Under the pieces are notes generated by a model. That model ran no database searches. It was not told the DNA's origin and was given only the letters and a program-made list of their open reading frames with translations. The translations under genes were made by a program, and so were the position numbers. Positions 33,314-42,833 of a DNA stretch of 64,000 bases are shown here, in pieces. Position 1 is the first letter of the stretch. The number at the start of each line of letters is the position of its first letter. The DNA lies in the NCBI RefSeq assembly GCF_034377145.1, contig NZ_CP139707.1, positions 2,492,501 through 2,556,500 on the forward strand, written 5' to 3'. This DNA is from Sulfitobacter sp. OXR-159 (lineage in GTDB: Bacteria; Pseudomonadota; Alphaproteobacteria; Rhodobacterales; Rhodobacteraceae).

Positions 33314-34795
33314 ATGGCAACGGAACCGCAGGGCAGCCAGTGGAAGACGCTGGACAAGGACCTCAACCGCATTTCGCAAGTCGAACTGGCCGCGACCTAT
33401 GTCGCCCGCCCTCTTGTGGCGCCGGGCATTGCGCTGGCCTTTATCGTGGTGGCAGGTGCTGTTGCGGCGGTCTTCTTCGGGCATCAGCCCTCTAGCTTTG
33501 TCGTGATCGCGGCGGCGATCTTCGGCGCTTATATGGCGGTGAACATCGGCGCGAACGACGTGGCCAACAACATGGGCCCCGCTGTGGGGGCCAATGCGCT
33601 GACCATGGGCGGGGCGATCGTGATTGCGGCCTTGTGCGAATCCGCCGGTGCCTTGCTGGCGGGGGGCGATGTTGTCTCGACCATCTCCAAGGGCATCATC
33701 GACCCGGCCAGCGTGGCCGACACACGCATCTTTGTCTGGGCGATGATGGCAGCGCTGGTGTCTTCCGCGCTTTGGGTAAACCTTGCCACATGGGTCGGCG
33801 CGCCGGTGTCGACGACCCATTCGGTCGTGGGCGGTGTCATGGGCGCGGGCATCGCGGCGGCGGGCCTCGGCGCGGTGAACTGGAGCTCGATGAGCATGAT
33901 CGCCGCAAGCTGGGTGATCTCTCCCGTGTTGGGCGGTGCGGTGGCGGCGATGTTCCTTGCGTTCATCAAGGCACGGATCCTGTATCAAGACGACAAAATC
34001 GCCGCCGCGCGCACATGGGTGCCGGTGCTTGTGGGTCTGATGGCCGGGGTCTTTGCGGCCTATTTGGCGCTGAAGGGCCTCAAGAAAATCATCAGTATCG
34101 ACATGCCCATGGCCTTGATCATCGGGCTGGTGACGGGGCTGGTGGTCTATGCCATCTCCGCCCCGCTGATCCGCCGCGCGTCCGAGGGGATGGAGAACCG
34201 CAACCGCTCGGTCAAAACGCTTTTTGGCCTGCCGCTGGTGCTGTCTGCCGCCCTTCTCAGCTTTGCGCATGGGGCCAATGACGTGGCCAATGCGGTGGGG
34301 CCGCTGGCGGCGATCGTACATGCGACAGAGTTCGGCGGCTTTGAGGATAAGGTCAGCATTCCCACATGGGTCATGATCATCGGCGCCTTCGGCATCTCCT
34401 TTGGTCTGTTCCTTTTTGGGCCGAAACTGATCCGTATGGTCGGCAGCCAGATCACCAAGCTGAACCCGATGCGCGCCTATTGCGTGGCCCTTTCGGCGGC
34501 GATCACCGTGATCGTGGCAAGCTGGCTGGGTCTGCCTGTGTCCTCCACCCATATCGCCGTGGGCGGGGTCTTTGGCGTGGGGTTCTACCGTGAATGGCAT
34601 ATGGAGCGGCGCTTGCGCCGTATCGGCGGCCAAACCAACGAAGTGAAACGCATCGCCAAGGAAGAGCGCCGCCGCCGCAAGCTGGTGCGCCGGTCGCATT
34701 TCATGACCATCGTCGCGGCTTGGGTAATTACCGTGCCCGCCGCGGCCCTGCTCTCTGCCATGGTCTTTTGGGTGCTCAACACCCTCGTGAACTGA
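33314..34795 (+). CDS. pit: PiT-family inorganic phosphate transporter
   Basis: This 493-residue carrier has the duplicated PiT signature: GANDVANNMGPAVGA in the first half and GANDVANAVGPLAA in the second, each followed by an STTHSVVGG or SSTHIAVGG motif. It has about 10-12 membrane helices, a basic loop near residues 435-465 and a final C-terminal helix. Such carriers import metal-phosphate with protons at low affinity. ATG 33314 is chosen; a TTG 18 bases earlier is possible. A Pho-box-like site upstream suggests control by phosphate. Confidence 0.95.
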   Translation: MATEPQGSQWKTLDKDLNRISQVELAATYVARPLVAPGIALAFIVVAGAVAAVFFGHQPSSFVVIAAAIFGAYMAVNIGANDVANNMGPAVGANALTMGGAIVIAALCESAGALLAGGDVVSTISKGIIDPASVADTRIFVWAMMAALVSSALWVNLATWVGAPVSTTHSVVGGVMGAGIAAAGLGAVNWSSMSMIAASWVISPVLGGAVAAMFLAFIKARILYQDDKIAAARTWVPVLVGLMAGVFAAYLALKGLKKIISIDMPMALIIGLVTGLVVYAISAPLIRRASEGMENRNRSVKTLFGLPLVLSAALLSFAHGANDVANAVGPLAAIVHATEFGGFEDKVSIPTWVMIIGAFGISFGLFLFGPKLIRMVGSQITKLNPMRAYCVALSAAITVIVASWLGLPVSSTHIAVGGVFGVGFYREWHMERRLRRIGGQTNEVKRIAKEERRRRKLVRRSHFMTIVAAWVITVPAAALLSAMVFWVLNTLVN

Positions 34796-34814
34796 GGTCA
34801 GGCGCGTCCGCGCC

Positions 34815-35849
34815 TCACCCTTTCCGCTGGTCCTGCCCTGCTGCCATCTCGGCCCGCAAGGCGGTGACCGGCAAATGCGGCAGCCCCTCGCCTGCAAGCT
34901 CTGCCCAGCCCATCACCCGCAAGACCATATCCGTTACCGGTGTCGCCCGGCCAAGCGCCTGCCCGCGGCGCTGCACCTCGCCTTGCAACGCGTCGATCTC
35001 GGTCGGGCGGCGCGCGGCAAGGTCTTGCGCCATGGAGGTCCGCGCCTGCGGATCAATCTGCAACATGGCCAAGGCGATGCGTGTGAACAGCGGTGTCGGC
35101 AGGCGCAACAGCGCCGGGACCAGACGCGCCGGGATTGGCGTGGTCATAGCGGGGCGGATCTTCTCTGCCCGCAGAATGGCAAGCGCCTCGGCCCATTGAT
35201 CGGCCATCAGCCGCCGCCACGCCCGATCCTGCAACTGCGCTTGCAACGGCAGACCGCTTAGCGCGTTCAGCGCGTTGTTGAGGTTCATCAGGAACTTACC
35301 CCATTGCAGGGCCGTGATATCCGCGTGTTCCACCACCTTCAGATCCGGCAACGACAGCCGCGCCGCCAGATCCGCCGGTCCGCCCTCGATCACCAGATCG
35401 CCCGAGCTTGCCCGGTGGTAGCACCCCTGTCCCATGGCCACGACGTTGAAGGGCACCAGCCCGGCGCGCAGATCATGCTGCGGCAAGTGCTGGGCCAAGG
35501 CCGCGCGGTTGCCCATGCCGTTTTGCAGGCTGATAACCTGCACGCCCTGCGCGCTGTGGCGCGCGATCTGCCGGGCGATGTTTTCGGTGTCGCGCGATTT
35601 AACCGTGACCAGCACGATATCGGCATCGCGCAGGCAGGTCTCATCACCCGCAAGGGTCAGATCATCCGCCGAGAGGTAGCGGGCCATGCCGCCAAAATCG
35701 GTCAACGTCAGCCCGTGGGTGCGGATCTCGGCCTGAATACGAGGCCGGGCCAGCAGGGTTACGGAATGCCCCGCCCCGGCCAGCAACCCGCCGATGAAAC
35801 AACCGATCGCCCCCGCGCCCGCGACAACGATGCGGGGGCCGTCGCTCAT
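34815..35849 (-). CDS. panE: 2-dehydropantoate 2-reductase family protein
   Basis: This 344-residue NADPH-dependent reductase of the ApbA/PanE family has Rossmann loop [16 protein letters not shown], catalytic Lys in [18 protein letters not shown] and the LQNGMGN motif. Family members reduce ketopantoate to pantoate or similar keto acids. ATG 35849 overlaps the argF stop as ATGA. Placement behind argF is unusual for a pantothenate gene, so the substrate could differ. Confidence 0.85.
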   Translation of the reverse strand: MSDGPRIVVAGAGAIGCFIGGLLAGAGHSVTLLARPRIQAEIRTHGLTLTDFGGMARYLSADDLTLAGDETCLRDADIVLVTVKSRDTENIARQIARHSAQGVQVISLQNGMGNRAALAQHLPQHDLRAGLVPFNVVAMGQGCYHRASSGDLVIEGGPADLAARLSLPDLKVVEHADITALQWGKFLMNLNNALNALSGLPLQAQLQDRAWRRLMADQWAEALAILRAEKIRPAMTTPIPARLVPALLRLPTPLFTRIALAMLQIDPQARTSMAQDLAARRPTEIDALQGEVQRRGQALGRATPVTDMVLRVMGWAELAGEGLPHLPVTALRAEMAAGQDQRKG

Positions 35850-36751
35850 GCCCCCAGACACCAGCGCATGACAGCTTTTTGGGCGTGCAGACGGTTTTCG
35901 GCCTCATCAAAGATCACCGAATGCGGGCCATCCATGACCGAGCTTGTCGCCTCATCATCGCGGTGCGCAGGCAGGCAATGCATGAAGAGCGCGTCAGGTT
36001 TCGCCAGCGCCATCAGCGCGTCGTTCACCTGATAGCCACGCAGCTGGTTGTGCCGCCGTTCGCGGGCCGATTGCGGATCATGCATGCTGACCCATGTGTC
36101 GGTCACCACCAGATCGGCGCCCTCGACAGCCTTTTGCGGATTGCGTTCGACGGTATAAAGCCCGTCGAGCGCCGCTTCAGGGTCCAGCGGCTCGGGGCCG
36201 GTAAAGACGAGATCAAAGTCGAACTGTTTCGCCGCATGGGCAAAGCTGGCAAAGACATTGTTGCCGTCGCCCGACCAGACCACCTTTCGCCCCTTGATCG
36301 GGCCGCGGTGTTCCTCAAACGTCTGGATGTCGGCCATGATCTGGCAGGGGTGCGTGCGGTTGGTCAGCCCGTTGATCACCGGCACGGTAGCATGTTCGGC
36401 CATATCAAGCAGGGTCTGCTCTTCGAAGGTGCGGATCATGATCATGTCGACATAGCGCGACAGCACGCGGGCGGTGTCGGCGATGGTCTCACCATGGCCC
36501 AGTTGCATGTCCGCCCCCGAAAGGACCATGGTCTGCCCGCCCATCTGACGCACGCCCACGTCGAAAGACACGCGCGTCCGGGTCGAAGGTTTTTCAAAGA
36601 TCAGCGCAACCATGTGGTCTTTCAGCGGCTGATCTTCATCCGGCGCGCCGCGCGGGCGGCCTTGGCGCGCGGCCTTCATGGCGGCGGCGTTGTCGATGAT
36701 CTGCCGCAAATCGGCGGGGTCGGTTTGGTGGATATCAAGAAAATGGTTCAT
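35846..36751 (-). CDS. argF: Ornithine carbamoyltransferase
   Basis: This 301-residue enzyme makes citrulline from ornithine and carbamoyl phosphate. [12 protein letters not shown] is the carbamoyl-phosphate site, HPCQIMAD is the second conserved loop and HCLPAHR carries the ornithine-binding Cys. It lies 71 bases downstream of argD, in the order argD-argF-panE. Confidence 0.96.
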   Translation of the reverse strand: MNHFLDIHQTDPADLRQIIDNAAAMKAARQGRPRGAPDEDQPLKDHMVALIFEKPSTRTRVSFDVGVRQMGGQTMVLSGADMQLGHGETIADTARVLSRYVDMIMIRTFEEQTLLDMAEHATVPVINGLTNRTHPCQIMADIQTFEEHRGPIKGRKVVWSGDGNNVFASFAHAAKQFDFDLVFTGPEPLDPEAALDGLYTVERNPQKAVEGADLVVTDTWVSMHDPQSARERRHNQLRGYQVNDALMALAKPDALFMHCLPAHRDDEATSSVMDGPHSVIFDEAENRLHAQKAVMRWCLGA

Positions 36752-36822
36752 CTGTCGTCTCTGTCTTGCGGGTTTAAGGCCACGGCCTCCGGTGCCCGAG
36801 GAATATTCTAGGTGAATGGCGT

Positions 36823-37998
36823 TCAGGCCGGGGTCAGCGCGCGCGCGATGGCGTCAAGGCGGGTCACGGCCTCGGCGATCTCATCGTCGGAAATGGTCAG
36901 CGGCGGCAGAAGGCGGATCACATTGTCCGCGGCGGGTACGGTGATCAACTCATTGGCATAGCCCGCAGCGACCACATCCGCGTTCGTTACTTTGCATTTC
37001 AGCCCCAGCATCAGCCCCGCGCCACGGACCTCTTCAAAGACACCCGGATGGTCGGCCACCAGCCCCTCAAGGCGCTGACGCATCAGCCCCGCTTTGCGGT
37101 TCACCTCTGCCAGAAAGCCCGCGTCGGCGACCACATCCAGCACGGCGCAGCCCACGGCACAGCCCAGCGGGTTGCCGCCATAGGTCGACCCATGGGTGCC
37201 CGCGGTCATGCCCGAGGCGGCCTTCTCCGTGGCCAGCACCGCGCCCAGCGGAAAGCCCCCGCCGATGCCCTTGGCGACCATCATGATATCGGGTGTCACC
37301 CCGGCCCATTCATGGGCAAAGAGCCGTCCGGTCCGGCCCACGCCGCACTGCACCTCGTCCATTATCAGCAACAGCCCATGTTGGTCACATAGCGCGCGCA
37401 TCTGCTGCAACTCGGCGTCAGGCACGGCGCGGATGCCGCCTTCGCCCTGAACCGGCTCCACCATGATGGCGGCGGTTTTATCGGTGATGGCGGCCTCCAG
37501 CGCGTCACTGTCGCCAAGATCGAGATGTACGAAACCCGGCAGCAGCGGGCCGAAACCTTTGGTCATTTTCTCAGACCCCGCCGCGGCAATCCCGGCAGAT
37601 GAACGGCCGTGGAACGACCCGCTGAAAGTGATGATCTCAACCCGCTCGGGCTGGCCTGCTTCATAGAAATACTTGCGCGCCATCTTCACGGCCAACTCGC
37701 AAGCCTCGGTCCCTGAATTGCAGAAAAATGCCGTGTCGGCAAAAGTCTCGGCCACCAGCCGGTCAGCCAGCGCCTCTTGCTGCGGGATGTGGTAAAGGTT
37801 TGACGTGTGCCACAGCGCTTGGGCCTGATCCGTCAGCGCCTTCACCAGCGCTGGATGCGCATGACCAAGCGCGTTCACTGCGATCCCCGCGCCAAGGTCG
37901 AGAAAACGTCGCCCATCCGCCTCGATCAGCCATGTGCCTTCGCCTTTGACAAAGGTCAAAGGGGCGCGATTGTAGGTTGGCAGAACGGAAGGGATCAT
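36823..37998 (-). CDS. argD: Acetylornithine aminotransferase
   Basis: This 391-residue class III PLP aminotransferase has [15 protein letters not shown] (phosphate cup), the [11 protein letters not shown] motif and the PLP lysine in [14 protein letters not shown]. It works in arginine synthesis and possibly in lysine synthesis (DapC activity is common). ATG 37998 follows AAGGAC at about 8 bases. It heads the argD-argF-panE operon. Confidence 0.95.
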   Translation of the reverse strand: MIPSVLPTYNRAPLTFVKGEGTWLIEADGRRFLDLGAGIAVNALGHAHPALVKALTDQAQALWHTSNLYHIPQQEALADRLVAETFADTAFFCNSGTEACELAVKMARKYFYEAGQPERVEIITFSGSFHGRSSAGIAAAGSEKMTKGFGPLLPGFVHLDLGDSDALEAAITDKTAAIMVEPVQGEGGIRAVPDAELQQMRALCDQHGLLLIMDEVQCGVGRTGRLFAHEWAGVTPDIMMVAKGIGGGFPLGAVLATEKAASGMTAGTHGSTYGGNPLGCAVGCAVLDVVADAGFLAEVNRKAGLMRQRLEGLVADHPGVFEEVRGAGLMLGLKCKVTNADVVAAGYANELITVPAADNVIRLLPPLTISDDEIAEAVTRLDAIARALTPA

Positions 37999-38361
37999 CT
38001 GTTTGTCCTTGAAAGAGGGCCGCGTCACGCCGGTAAAAGGGCATGGGGCTGGCGTAGGGTCAATGGGATTTGGTTGTTTTTGAAAGGGTGCAGCATGTCT
38101 GCTGCGGGATCAGGCCATCACGCCGCCCCCTAAAGGGCGCCATGTTTATCGAACGAAGCGTCGTCGGATGGAATATGTGGCACATTTGATCATGGGCCTT
38201 GCATAGCCGCCCTTCATCCCCCACGTAAAGCCCCAATCGCAGCGCGCCGCACTCAAGGGGCATCGGCGCTTGCACCTGCGGCCCCAGAAGATAAAATGGG
38301 GGCCGATACACTGACAAAGCGGTCCGGGCTATGGGGCCGCTTTTTAACTGGGGAACCCCGT
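37999..38361. other. Divergent intergenic region, argD / gcrA
   Basis: These 363 bases hold the promoters of argD (minus) and gcrA (plus). Apart from the hairpin at 38316-38345 and a short palindrome GGGGAACCCC just before the gcrA start, no further gene, repeat or known RNA is recognisable. Confidence 0.5.
38316..38345 (+). terminator. Terminator-like hairpin in the gcrA leader
   Basis: AAAGCGGTCC (38316-38325) pairs with GGGCCGCTTT (38334-38343, one G-T pair) and ends in TTTTT (38341-38345), only 16 bases before the gcrA ATG. It has the form of an intrinsic terminator or attenuator. Confidence 0.7.
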
Positions 38362-38976
38362 ATGTCCTGGACTGATGAGCGCGTAGAGACACTTAAAAAG
38401 ATGTGGGGCGAAGGCCAGTCCGCCAGCCAGATCGCGAAAGAACTGGGCGGGGTGACGCGCAATGCCGTGATCGGCAAGGTGCACCGTCTGGGCCTGTCGA
38501 ACCGCACCGCCGGGGCACCCGCCGCCGCAGCGGCCGCCAAGCCAGAGCCCAAGGCCAAGCCCGCAGCGCCCAAGGCCGAGGCCAAGCCAAAGCCCACCAC
38601 CAAGCCAGCAGCGGAACCCGAGGTCGAAGCCGCCCCTGCGCCCGAAGCCGAAGAGCCCGCCGCAGCCCCGGCGCCCAAGCCCAACCTGCCCGCGCGCAAA
38701 CAGATCATCCCCGCAGGCCAACCGCTGCCGCCGCAGCCTTCGGCCAATGAGATCAGCCCAGAGGCGCTCGCCAAGGTCAGCGAAATCGAGAAGAAGGCCA
38801 AGAAGATCGGCCTGATGGAACTGACCGAGCGGACCTGTAAATGGCCCGTCGGCGACCCCGCGACCGATGACTTCTGGTTCTGTGGCCTGCCCGTGCAACA
38901 GGGCAAACCCTATTGCGAGGCCCACGTCGGCGTCGCCTTCCAACCCATGAGCGCCCGGCGCGACCGCCGCCGCTAA
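38362..38976 (+). CDS. gcrA: GcrA cell-cycle regulator
   Basis: This 204-residue sigma-70-binding regulator works with DNA methylation by CcrM in alphaproteobacteria. The N-terminal HTH is MSWTDERVETLKKMWGEGQS, QIAKELG, VTRNAVIGKVHRLGLSNR. A central Ala/Pro/Lys linker (about 50-130) follows. The C-terminal sigma-interaction part has a Cys/His cluster: CKWPVGDP, FWFCGLP, YCEAHVG. ATG 38362 is fixed by the family start and GGGGA upstream. Confidence 0.96.
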   Translation: MSWTDERVETLKKMWGEGQSASQIAKELGGVTRNAVIGKVHRLGLSNRTAGAPAAAAAAKPEPKAKPAAPKAEAKPKPTTKPAAEPEVEAAPAPEAEEPAAAPAPKPNLPARKQIIPAGQPLPPQPSANEISPEALAKVSEIEKKAKKIGLMELTERTCKWPVGDPATDDFWFCGLPVQQGKPYCEAHVGVAFQPMSARRDRRR

Positions 38977-38994
38977 GACCGGCGCGATGGAATG

Positions 38995-39032
38995 AAAAAG
39001 GCGGGTGGGTGTGATTGCCCTGCCCGCTTTTT
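38995..39032. terminator. Bidirectional terminator between gcrA and sseB
   Basis: AAAAAGGCGGGTGGG pairs with CCCTGCCCGCTTTTT (one bulged G, two wobble pairs), with A and T runs on opposite flanks. It lies between two convergent genes. Confidence 0.8.
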
Positions 39033-39050
39033 CTTTGCCTCAAGGCACAA

Positions 39051-39869
39051 TCAGCGCAGTTTCGGAGGCTTTGCCGGATCACTGCCGGGGGCCATCCGGG
39101 GCGTGTTCTGCAAAGGCTCCATTTGTGGCAGGTCAAAGCGCAGACCAACGCGGGCCAGTTTTTCGACCACCGCATCCTTGGGACCAAAGAAGCCCACATC
39201 CATCGCCCCTGCCTCAATTCCCGAGAAGGTCAACGCCTCGGACGCCGCCCGCACCAGCGCATCCTGCGCGCGGGGGATCGCGCCGACGAAGGCCAGCAGA
39301 TGCCCGCGCCCGCCGCCGGTATATTCAACCCCAACGAGGAACGCGCCTGCCGCCATGCCGGTGGCCGTCGCCAATTTCGCATCAATCGCGGCGATCAGCG
39401 TCTCAGGCAAGCCCTGCGGCGGGAACACGCGGTCGATGCCTGCCTCCACTTCGCCCGGCGCATGGGCCAAGGTGCTGCGCAGCCAGTCCATCGCCTCGGC
39501 AGGCAAGAGGATCTCCGACGGGGCCACGCCGATGTTCACCGCCATGCCAAGCGGCTGCCCCTCCAACATTGCAGCAATCGCCCGGCCCGAAAGCGCCACA
39601 TAGGGAGACGCCTCTCCCACATGAGCCGAGAGCCGCGCGGCGCGGTCGAAGACCATGACATAGCTATCGTCGAGCAGCACCGGGCTGATCTGATCGCCCT
39701 GCGGTTCATCCTCCAACAACATGAAAAGCTCAACATCGGCGATACGCTCGTAAAAGCGGAGGCGGGCGGCGTCATCCTCGGGGGCGGCCGTCATCGCGGC
39801 ATGGGCTTGGTCCAGCGGGGTCGGCTCAATCAGCCGGGCTGTCTTGGGGTCAGTTTGGGGCTCGGTCAT
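39051..39869 (-). CDS. SseB family protein
   Basis: This 272-residue protein carries the SseB N-terminal domain (LRFYERIADVELFMLLEDEP, YVMVFDRAARLSAHVGEASP, YVALSGRAIAAML) and the C-terminal SseB segment (EVEAGIDRVFPPQGLPETLI). The E. coli protein is described as enhancing serine sensitivity; the biochemical role is unknown. It overlaps the downstream end of the uracil-DNA-glycosylase-like gene by 20 bases. Confidence 0.88.
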   Translation of the reverse strand: MTEPQTDPKTARLIEPTPLDQAHAAMTAAPEDDAARLRFYERIADVELFMLLEDEPQGDQISPVLLDDSYVMVFDRAARLSAHVGEASPYVALSGRAIAAMLEGQPLGMAVNIGVAPSEILLPAEAMDWLRSTLAHAPGEVEAGIDRVFPPQGLPETLIAAIDAKLATATGMAAGAFLVGVEYTGGGRGHLLAFVGAIPRAQDALVRAASEALTFSGIEAGAMDVGFFGPKDAVVEKLARVGLRFDLPQMEPLQNTPRMAPGSDPAKPPKLR

Positions 39870-40449
39870 TCATCACCTCGGACACGGGGGCGCGCAGACG
39901 GGGGAGGACCTCTTCCGCGAACCAGGGATTCTTGTTCAACCATCCGGTATTGCGCCACGACGGATGAGGCAAGGCAAAGACCCCCGGCGGATGATCGCGC
40001 CACCCCGCCACGGCCTCGGTCACATTGCGAAATCCGGGAAGGTGATATTTCATCGCATAGGCCCCGATCAGCACCGTCAGACGCAGGTCGGGCAGCATCT
40101 CAAGCACCGGTTTGCGCCATGTCTGCGCACAGATACGCGGCGGCGGCAGGTCACTGCCCTTGGCGTCATAGCCCGGAAAGCAAAAGCCCATCGGCACGAT
40201 GGCCACACGGTTGCGGTCATAAAATGTCGCCTCATCCAGCCCCAACCAGTCGCGCAGGCGGCTGCCGGACATGTCCCAGAACGGCTTTCCCGCCTCATGC
40301 ACCCGTTTGCCGGGCGCTTGGCTGGCAATAAGCAGCCGCGCGCCGGGTTTGAACCAGACGATGGGCCGTGGGCGATGCTGGGTCGCCGTCACGGCAAAAC
40401 GCTCGGCACAAAGGCGACAGGCCGCCAGATCATCTCGGATATCCTTCAT
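39850..40449 (-). CDS. Uracil-DNA-glycosylase family protein
   Basis: This 199-residue protein has an N-terminal CRLCAERF, the glycosylase-fold active-site region LIASQAPGKRVHEAGKPFWD and the C-terminal ALPHPSWRNTGWLNKNPWF (the HPS leucine-loop motif of UDG families). It resembles single-domain UDG-superfamily members common in Rhodobacteraceae; activity on uracil is not certain. ATG 40449 lacks a good ribosome site. Confidence 0.8.
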   Translation of the reverse strand: MKDIRDDLAACRLCAERFAVTATQHRPRPIVWFKPGARLLIASQAPGKRVHEAGKPFWDMSGSRLRDWLGLDEATFYDRNRVAIVPMGFCFPGYDAKGSDLPPPRICAQTWRKPVLEMLPDLRLTVLIGAYAMKYHLPGFRNVTEAVAGWRDHPPGVFALPHPSWRNTGWLNKNPWFAEEVLPRLRAPVSEVMNDRAPN

Positions 40450-40506
40450 GAGGAGGAGATAAGCGGTAGGGCCGAAAGATAAAGGGCCGTAGCAGATCAC
40501 TTCGAC

Positions 40507-40550
40507 AAATATCGAAATAAAGCTTGCGCTAAGCTGACATTTCGATATTT
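40507..40550. promoter_or_regulatory. Palindromic operator of the ArsR operon
   Basis: AAATATCGAAAT (40507-40518) and ATTTCGATATTT (40539-40550) are a perfect 12-bp inverted repeat with a 20-base spacer, ending 8 bases before the regulator ATG. AT-rich dyads at this place are typical SmtB/ArsR operators. Confidence 0.75.
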
Positions 40551-40558
40551 CTAGAATC

Positions 40559-40900
40559 ATGAAACAAGAATCCGCAACCCCCGCCCTCACCCTCGCCGCC
40601 AGCAGCTTTGCAGCACTTGGATCGGAACAGCGCCTCTTGATGCTGCGCACCTTGGTGCGCGCCGGATCGGCGGGGCTGAGCATCGGCACGCTGGGCGAAC
40701 GCACCGGGGTGACCGGCTCGACCCTGACGCATCACCTGAAACTCTTGGCCTCTGCCGGATTGGTGAAACAAGAAAAGCAAGGCCGCAGCACAATTTGCGC
40801 CGCCGTCGCCTATGAAGAAGTGCGGGCGCTGGCGAATTTCCTGCTCACCGAATGCTGCGCAGACGCAATCAACGAATGTACGGAGCGTGATCATGGCTGA
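40559..40900 (+). CDS. ArsR/SmtB-family repressor
   Basis: This 113-residue winged-HTH protein has helices LGSEQRLLMLRTLVRAG, LSIGTLGERTGVTGSTLTHH and LKLLASAGLVKQEKQGRS. Cys residues in the C-terminal helix (LTECCADAINEC) could bind soft metal or metalloid and release DNA. It probably represses its own operon with the permease and CDF genes, through the palindrome just upstream. Its 3' end overlaps the permease start by 8 bases. Confidence 0.92.
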   Translation: MKQESATPALTLAASSFAALGSEQRLLMLRTLVRAGSAGLSIGTLGERTGVTGSTLTHHLKLLASAGLVKQEKQGRSTICAAVAYEEVRALANFLLTECCADAINECTERDHG

Positions 40901-41924
40901 AACCACGCAATCCCCTCCCGTGCTCCATCGACTGGCGTTTTTGAAAGGCGCTTGGGGCATCACCTTGGCTCTTCTTGCCCTCATCGCCCTGCTGGATCCC
41001 CCGCAAATCGTGCCGACCGTTATCTTCACCGCCGAAGCGCTTTTGGGCACCGCCCCGTTCATCGCCTTCGCCGTGCTGGCCGTGGCATATCTCAAAGCCA
41101 GCGGCGCCGAGAGCCTGCTCGCCCGCGCATTTGAGGGCAATCCGGCCCGGATGGTGGTCATGGCCGCCGCCCTTGGCGGGCTGTCGCCCTTTTGCAGCTG
41201 CGAGGTGATCCCCTTTATCGCTGCCCTGCTCGCCGTTGGCGCCCCGCTGGGTGCGGTTATGGCCTTCTGGCTTGCCTCCCCCTTGATGGATCCGGCCATG
41301 TTCGCGATCACCTCCGGCACGCTGGGGTTCGATTTCGCCGTGGCGAAAACCATCGCAGCACTCGGCGTTGGCATGGTCGGCGGCTTCACCGTATTGGCTC
41401 TATCGCGGACCCCGCTCTTTAATGATCCGCTGCGCGCCCAGCCCGCGAAAAGCAGCTGCTGTTCTTCGGCCAAACCCTTCTCCGGCGCGCCGGTTTGGAA
41501 GTTTTGGCAAGACGCCGATCGCCGGGCAAGTTTCAACGACACGGCGCTGACCAACGCGCTGTTCCTCGTGAAATGGCTTACGCTCGCCTATGTGGTCGAA
41601 GCCTTGATGCTGACCTACGTGCCCGCAGAATGGATCGCCAATATCTTGGGCGGCACCGGGATCATGCCCATTATCCTCGGCGCTTTGGTGGGGGCACCGG
41701 CCTATCTCAACGGCTATGCCGCCGTGCCACTGATCGACGCGCTGCTGGCCCAAGGCATGACCCAAGGCGCGGCCATGTCCTTTGTCATCGCAGGCGGGGT
41801 AAGCTGCATTCCGGCGGCCATCGCAGTCTGGGCGCTGGTCAAACCGCATGTCTTTGCCGCCTACCTTGCCTTTGCCTTTGTTGGCGCCATCTTCGCGGGC
41901 ATGGCTTGGCAATGGGTGGCATAA
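40893..41924 (+). CDS. COG0701/ArsP-like permease
   Basis: This 343-residue membrane protein with about eight to ten helices carries the family signature SPFCSCEVIPF on an early helix and its repeat-like counterpart GGVSCIPAAIAVW late. A central cytoplasmic loop contains SSCCSSAKPF, a Cys cluster that could bind metal. Relatives include ArsP, which exports organoarsenicals. GGAG precedes ATG 40893. It is co-transcribed with the ArsR regulator and a CDF pump, so metal or metalloid efflux is likely. Confidence 0.85.
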   Translation: MAETTQSPPVLHRLAFLKGAWGITLALLALIALLDPPQIVPTVIFTAEALLGTAPFIAFAVLAVAYLKASGAESLLARAFEGNPARMVVMAAALGGLSPFCSCEVIPFIAALLAVGAPLGAVMAFWLASPLMDPAMFAITSGTLGFDFAVAKTIAALGVGMVGGFTVLALSRTPLFNDPLRAQPAKSSCCSSAKPFSGAPVWKFWQDADRRASFNDTALTNALFLVKWLTLAYVVEALMLTYVPAEWIANILGGTGIMPIILGALVGAPAYLNGYAAVPLIDALLAQGMTQGAAMSFVIAGGVSCIPAAIAVWALVKPHVFAAYLAFAFVGAIFAGMAWQWVA

Positions 41925-42832
41925 TGGGGCACGGACATCATCACCACGTTGATCCCGAAAGCGGCGACGGCAAGGTCGCCGCCGCGGTCGGGATCAACAT
42001 CGTCCTGACGGTGGCCCAAGTCATCGGCGGGATCGTGGCGGGCAGCCTGTCGCTCATTGCTGATGCCCTGCATAATTTCAGCGATGCCATAGCGTTGATC
42101 ATCGCCTTTGCCGCGCGCAAGATCGCTCGCCGCCCGGCAGATGCGCAAATGACCTTTGGCTATGGCAGGATTGAGGCGGTGGCCGCATTGGTCAATTACA
42201 CGACCCTGATCGTGATCGGTCTCTATCTTGTCTACGAAGCTGTGCTGCGGTTCTATGATCCCTCCCCCGTCGCCGGGTGGATCATTGTCATAGTCGCAGG
42301 CATCGCGCTGCTGTTCGACCTGGGCACGGCGGCGCTGACCTACCGCCTGTCGAAGTCCAGCGTGAACATCCGGGCCGCCTTTTTGCACAATCTGGCCGAT
42401 GCGCTCGGCTCAGTCGCCGTGATCGTGGCTGGCAGCGCCGTGATTCTCTTTGGCTGGCATTGGGTTGATCCGGCAGCCACCTTGCTCATCGCGGGCTATA
42501 TCCTCTGGCAATCCTTCACCGAAATGCCGGGCGTTGTGCGTATCCTGATGCTGGGCAGCCCGCCTGACATCGATGCCCATGCGGTGATCGCCACGATCAA
42601 AGACATTCCCGGCGTCGCCTCTGTTCACCATCTTCATCTTTGGATGATGGATGAACATGCCGCGGCGGTGGATGCCCATGTGGTGCTGACGGCAGAAACC
42701 CAAGCTACGCCTGCCGGGATTCGGGACCAGATCAAAGCGGCGCTGGCAGAACGCTACCACCTGCACCACAGCACGCTGGAAATGGAAAACGCACAGCAGT
42801 GCTGCGCGGAAGCGAAGGTCATCGGTCACTAA
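41924..42832 (+). CDS. Cation diffusion facilitator (Zn/Co/Cd efflux)
   Basis: This 302-residue CDF exporter starts with a His-rich metal-binding tail (MGHGHHHHVDPESG), then six membrane helices. The metal-site residues lie in SLSLIADALHNFSDAIAL (D-x3-H-x2-SD) and AAFLHNLADALGSVAV (HNLAD). A cytoplasmic C-terminal domain ends in CCAEAK. The start overlaps the permease stop (TAATG). Its own stop TAA was duplicated by an IS insertion at 42830. Confidence 0.93.
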   Translation: MGHGHHHHVDPESGDGKVAAAVGINIVLTVAQVIGGIVAGSLSLIADALHNFSDAIALIIAFAARKIARRPADAQMTFGYGRIEAVAALVNYTTLIVIGLYLVYEAVLRFYDPSPVAGWIIVIVAGIALLFDLGTAALTYRLSKSSVNIRAAFLHNLADALGSVAVIVAGSAVILFGWHWVDPAATLLIAGYILWQSFTEMPGVVRILMLGSPPDIDAHAVIATIKDIPGVASVHHLHLWMMDEHAAAVDAHVVLTAETQATPAGIRDQIKAALAERYHLHHSTLEMENAQQCCAEAKVIGH

Positions 42833-42833
42833 A

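Noticed and set aside
33287..34897. A 536-codon minus-strand frame opposite the phosphate carrier gene
   Set aside because: The plus strand encodes a clear PiT transporter; the reverse frame is low-complexity His/Arg/Gly.
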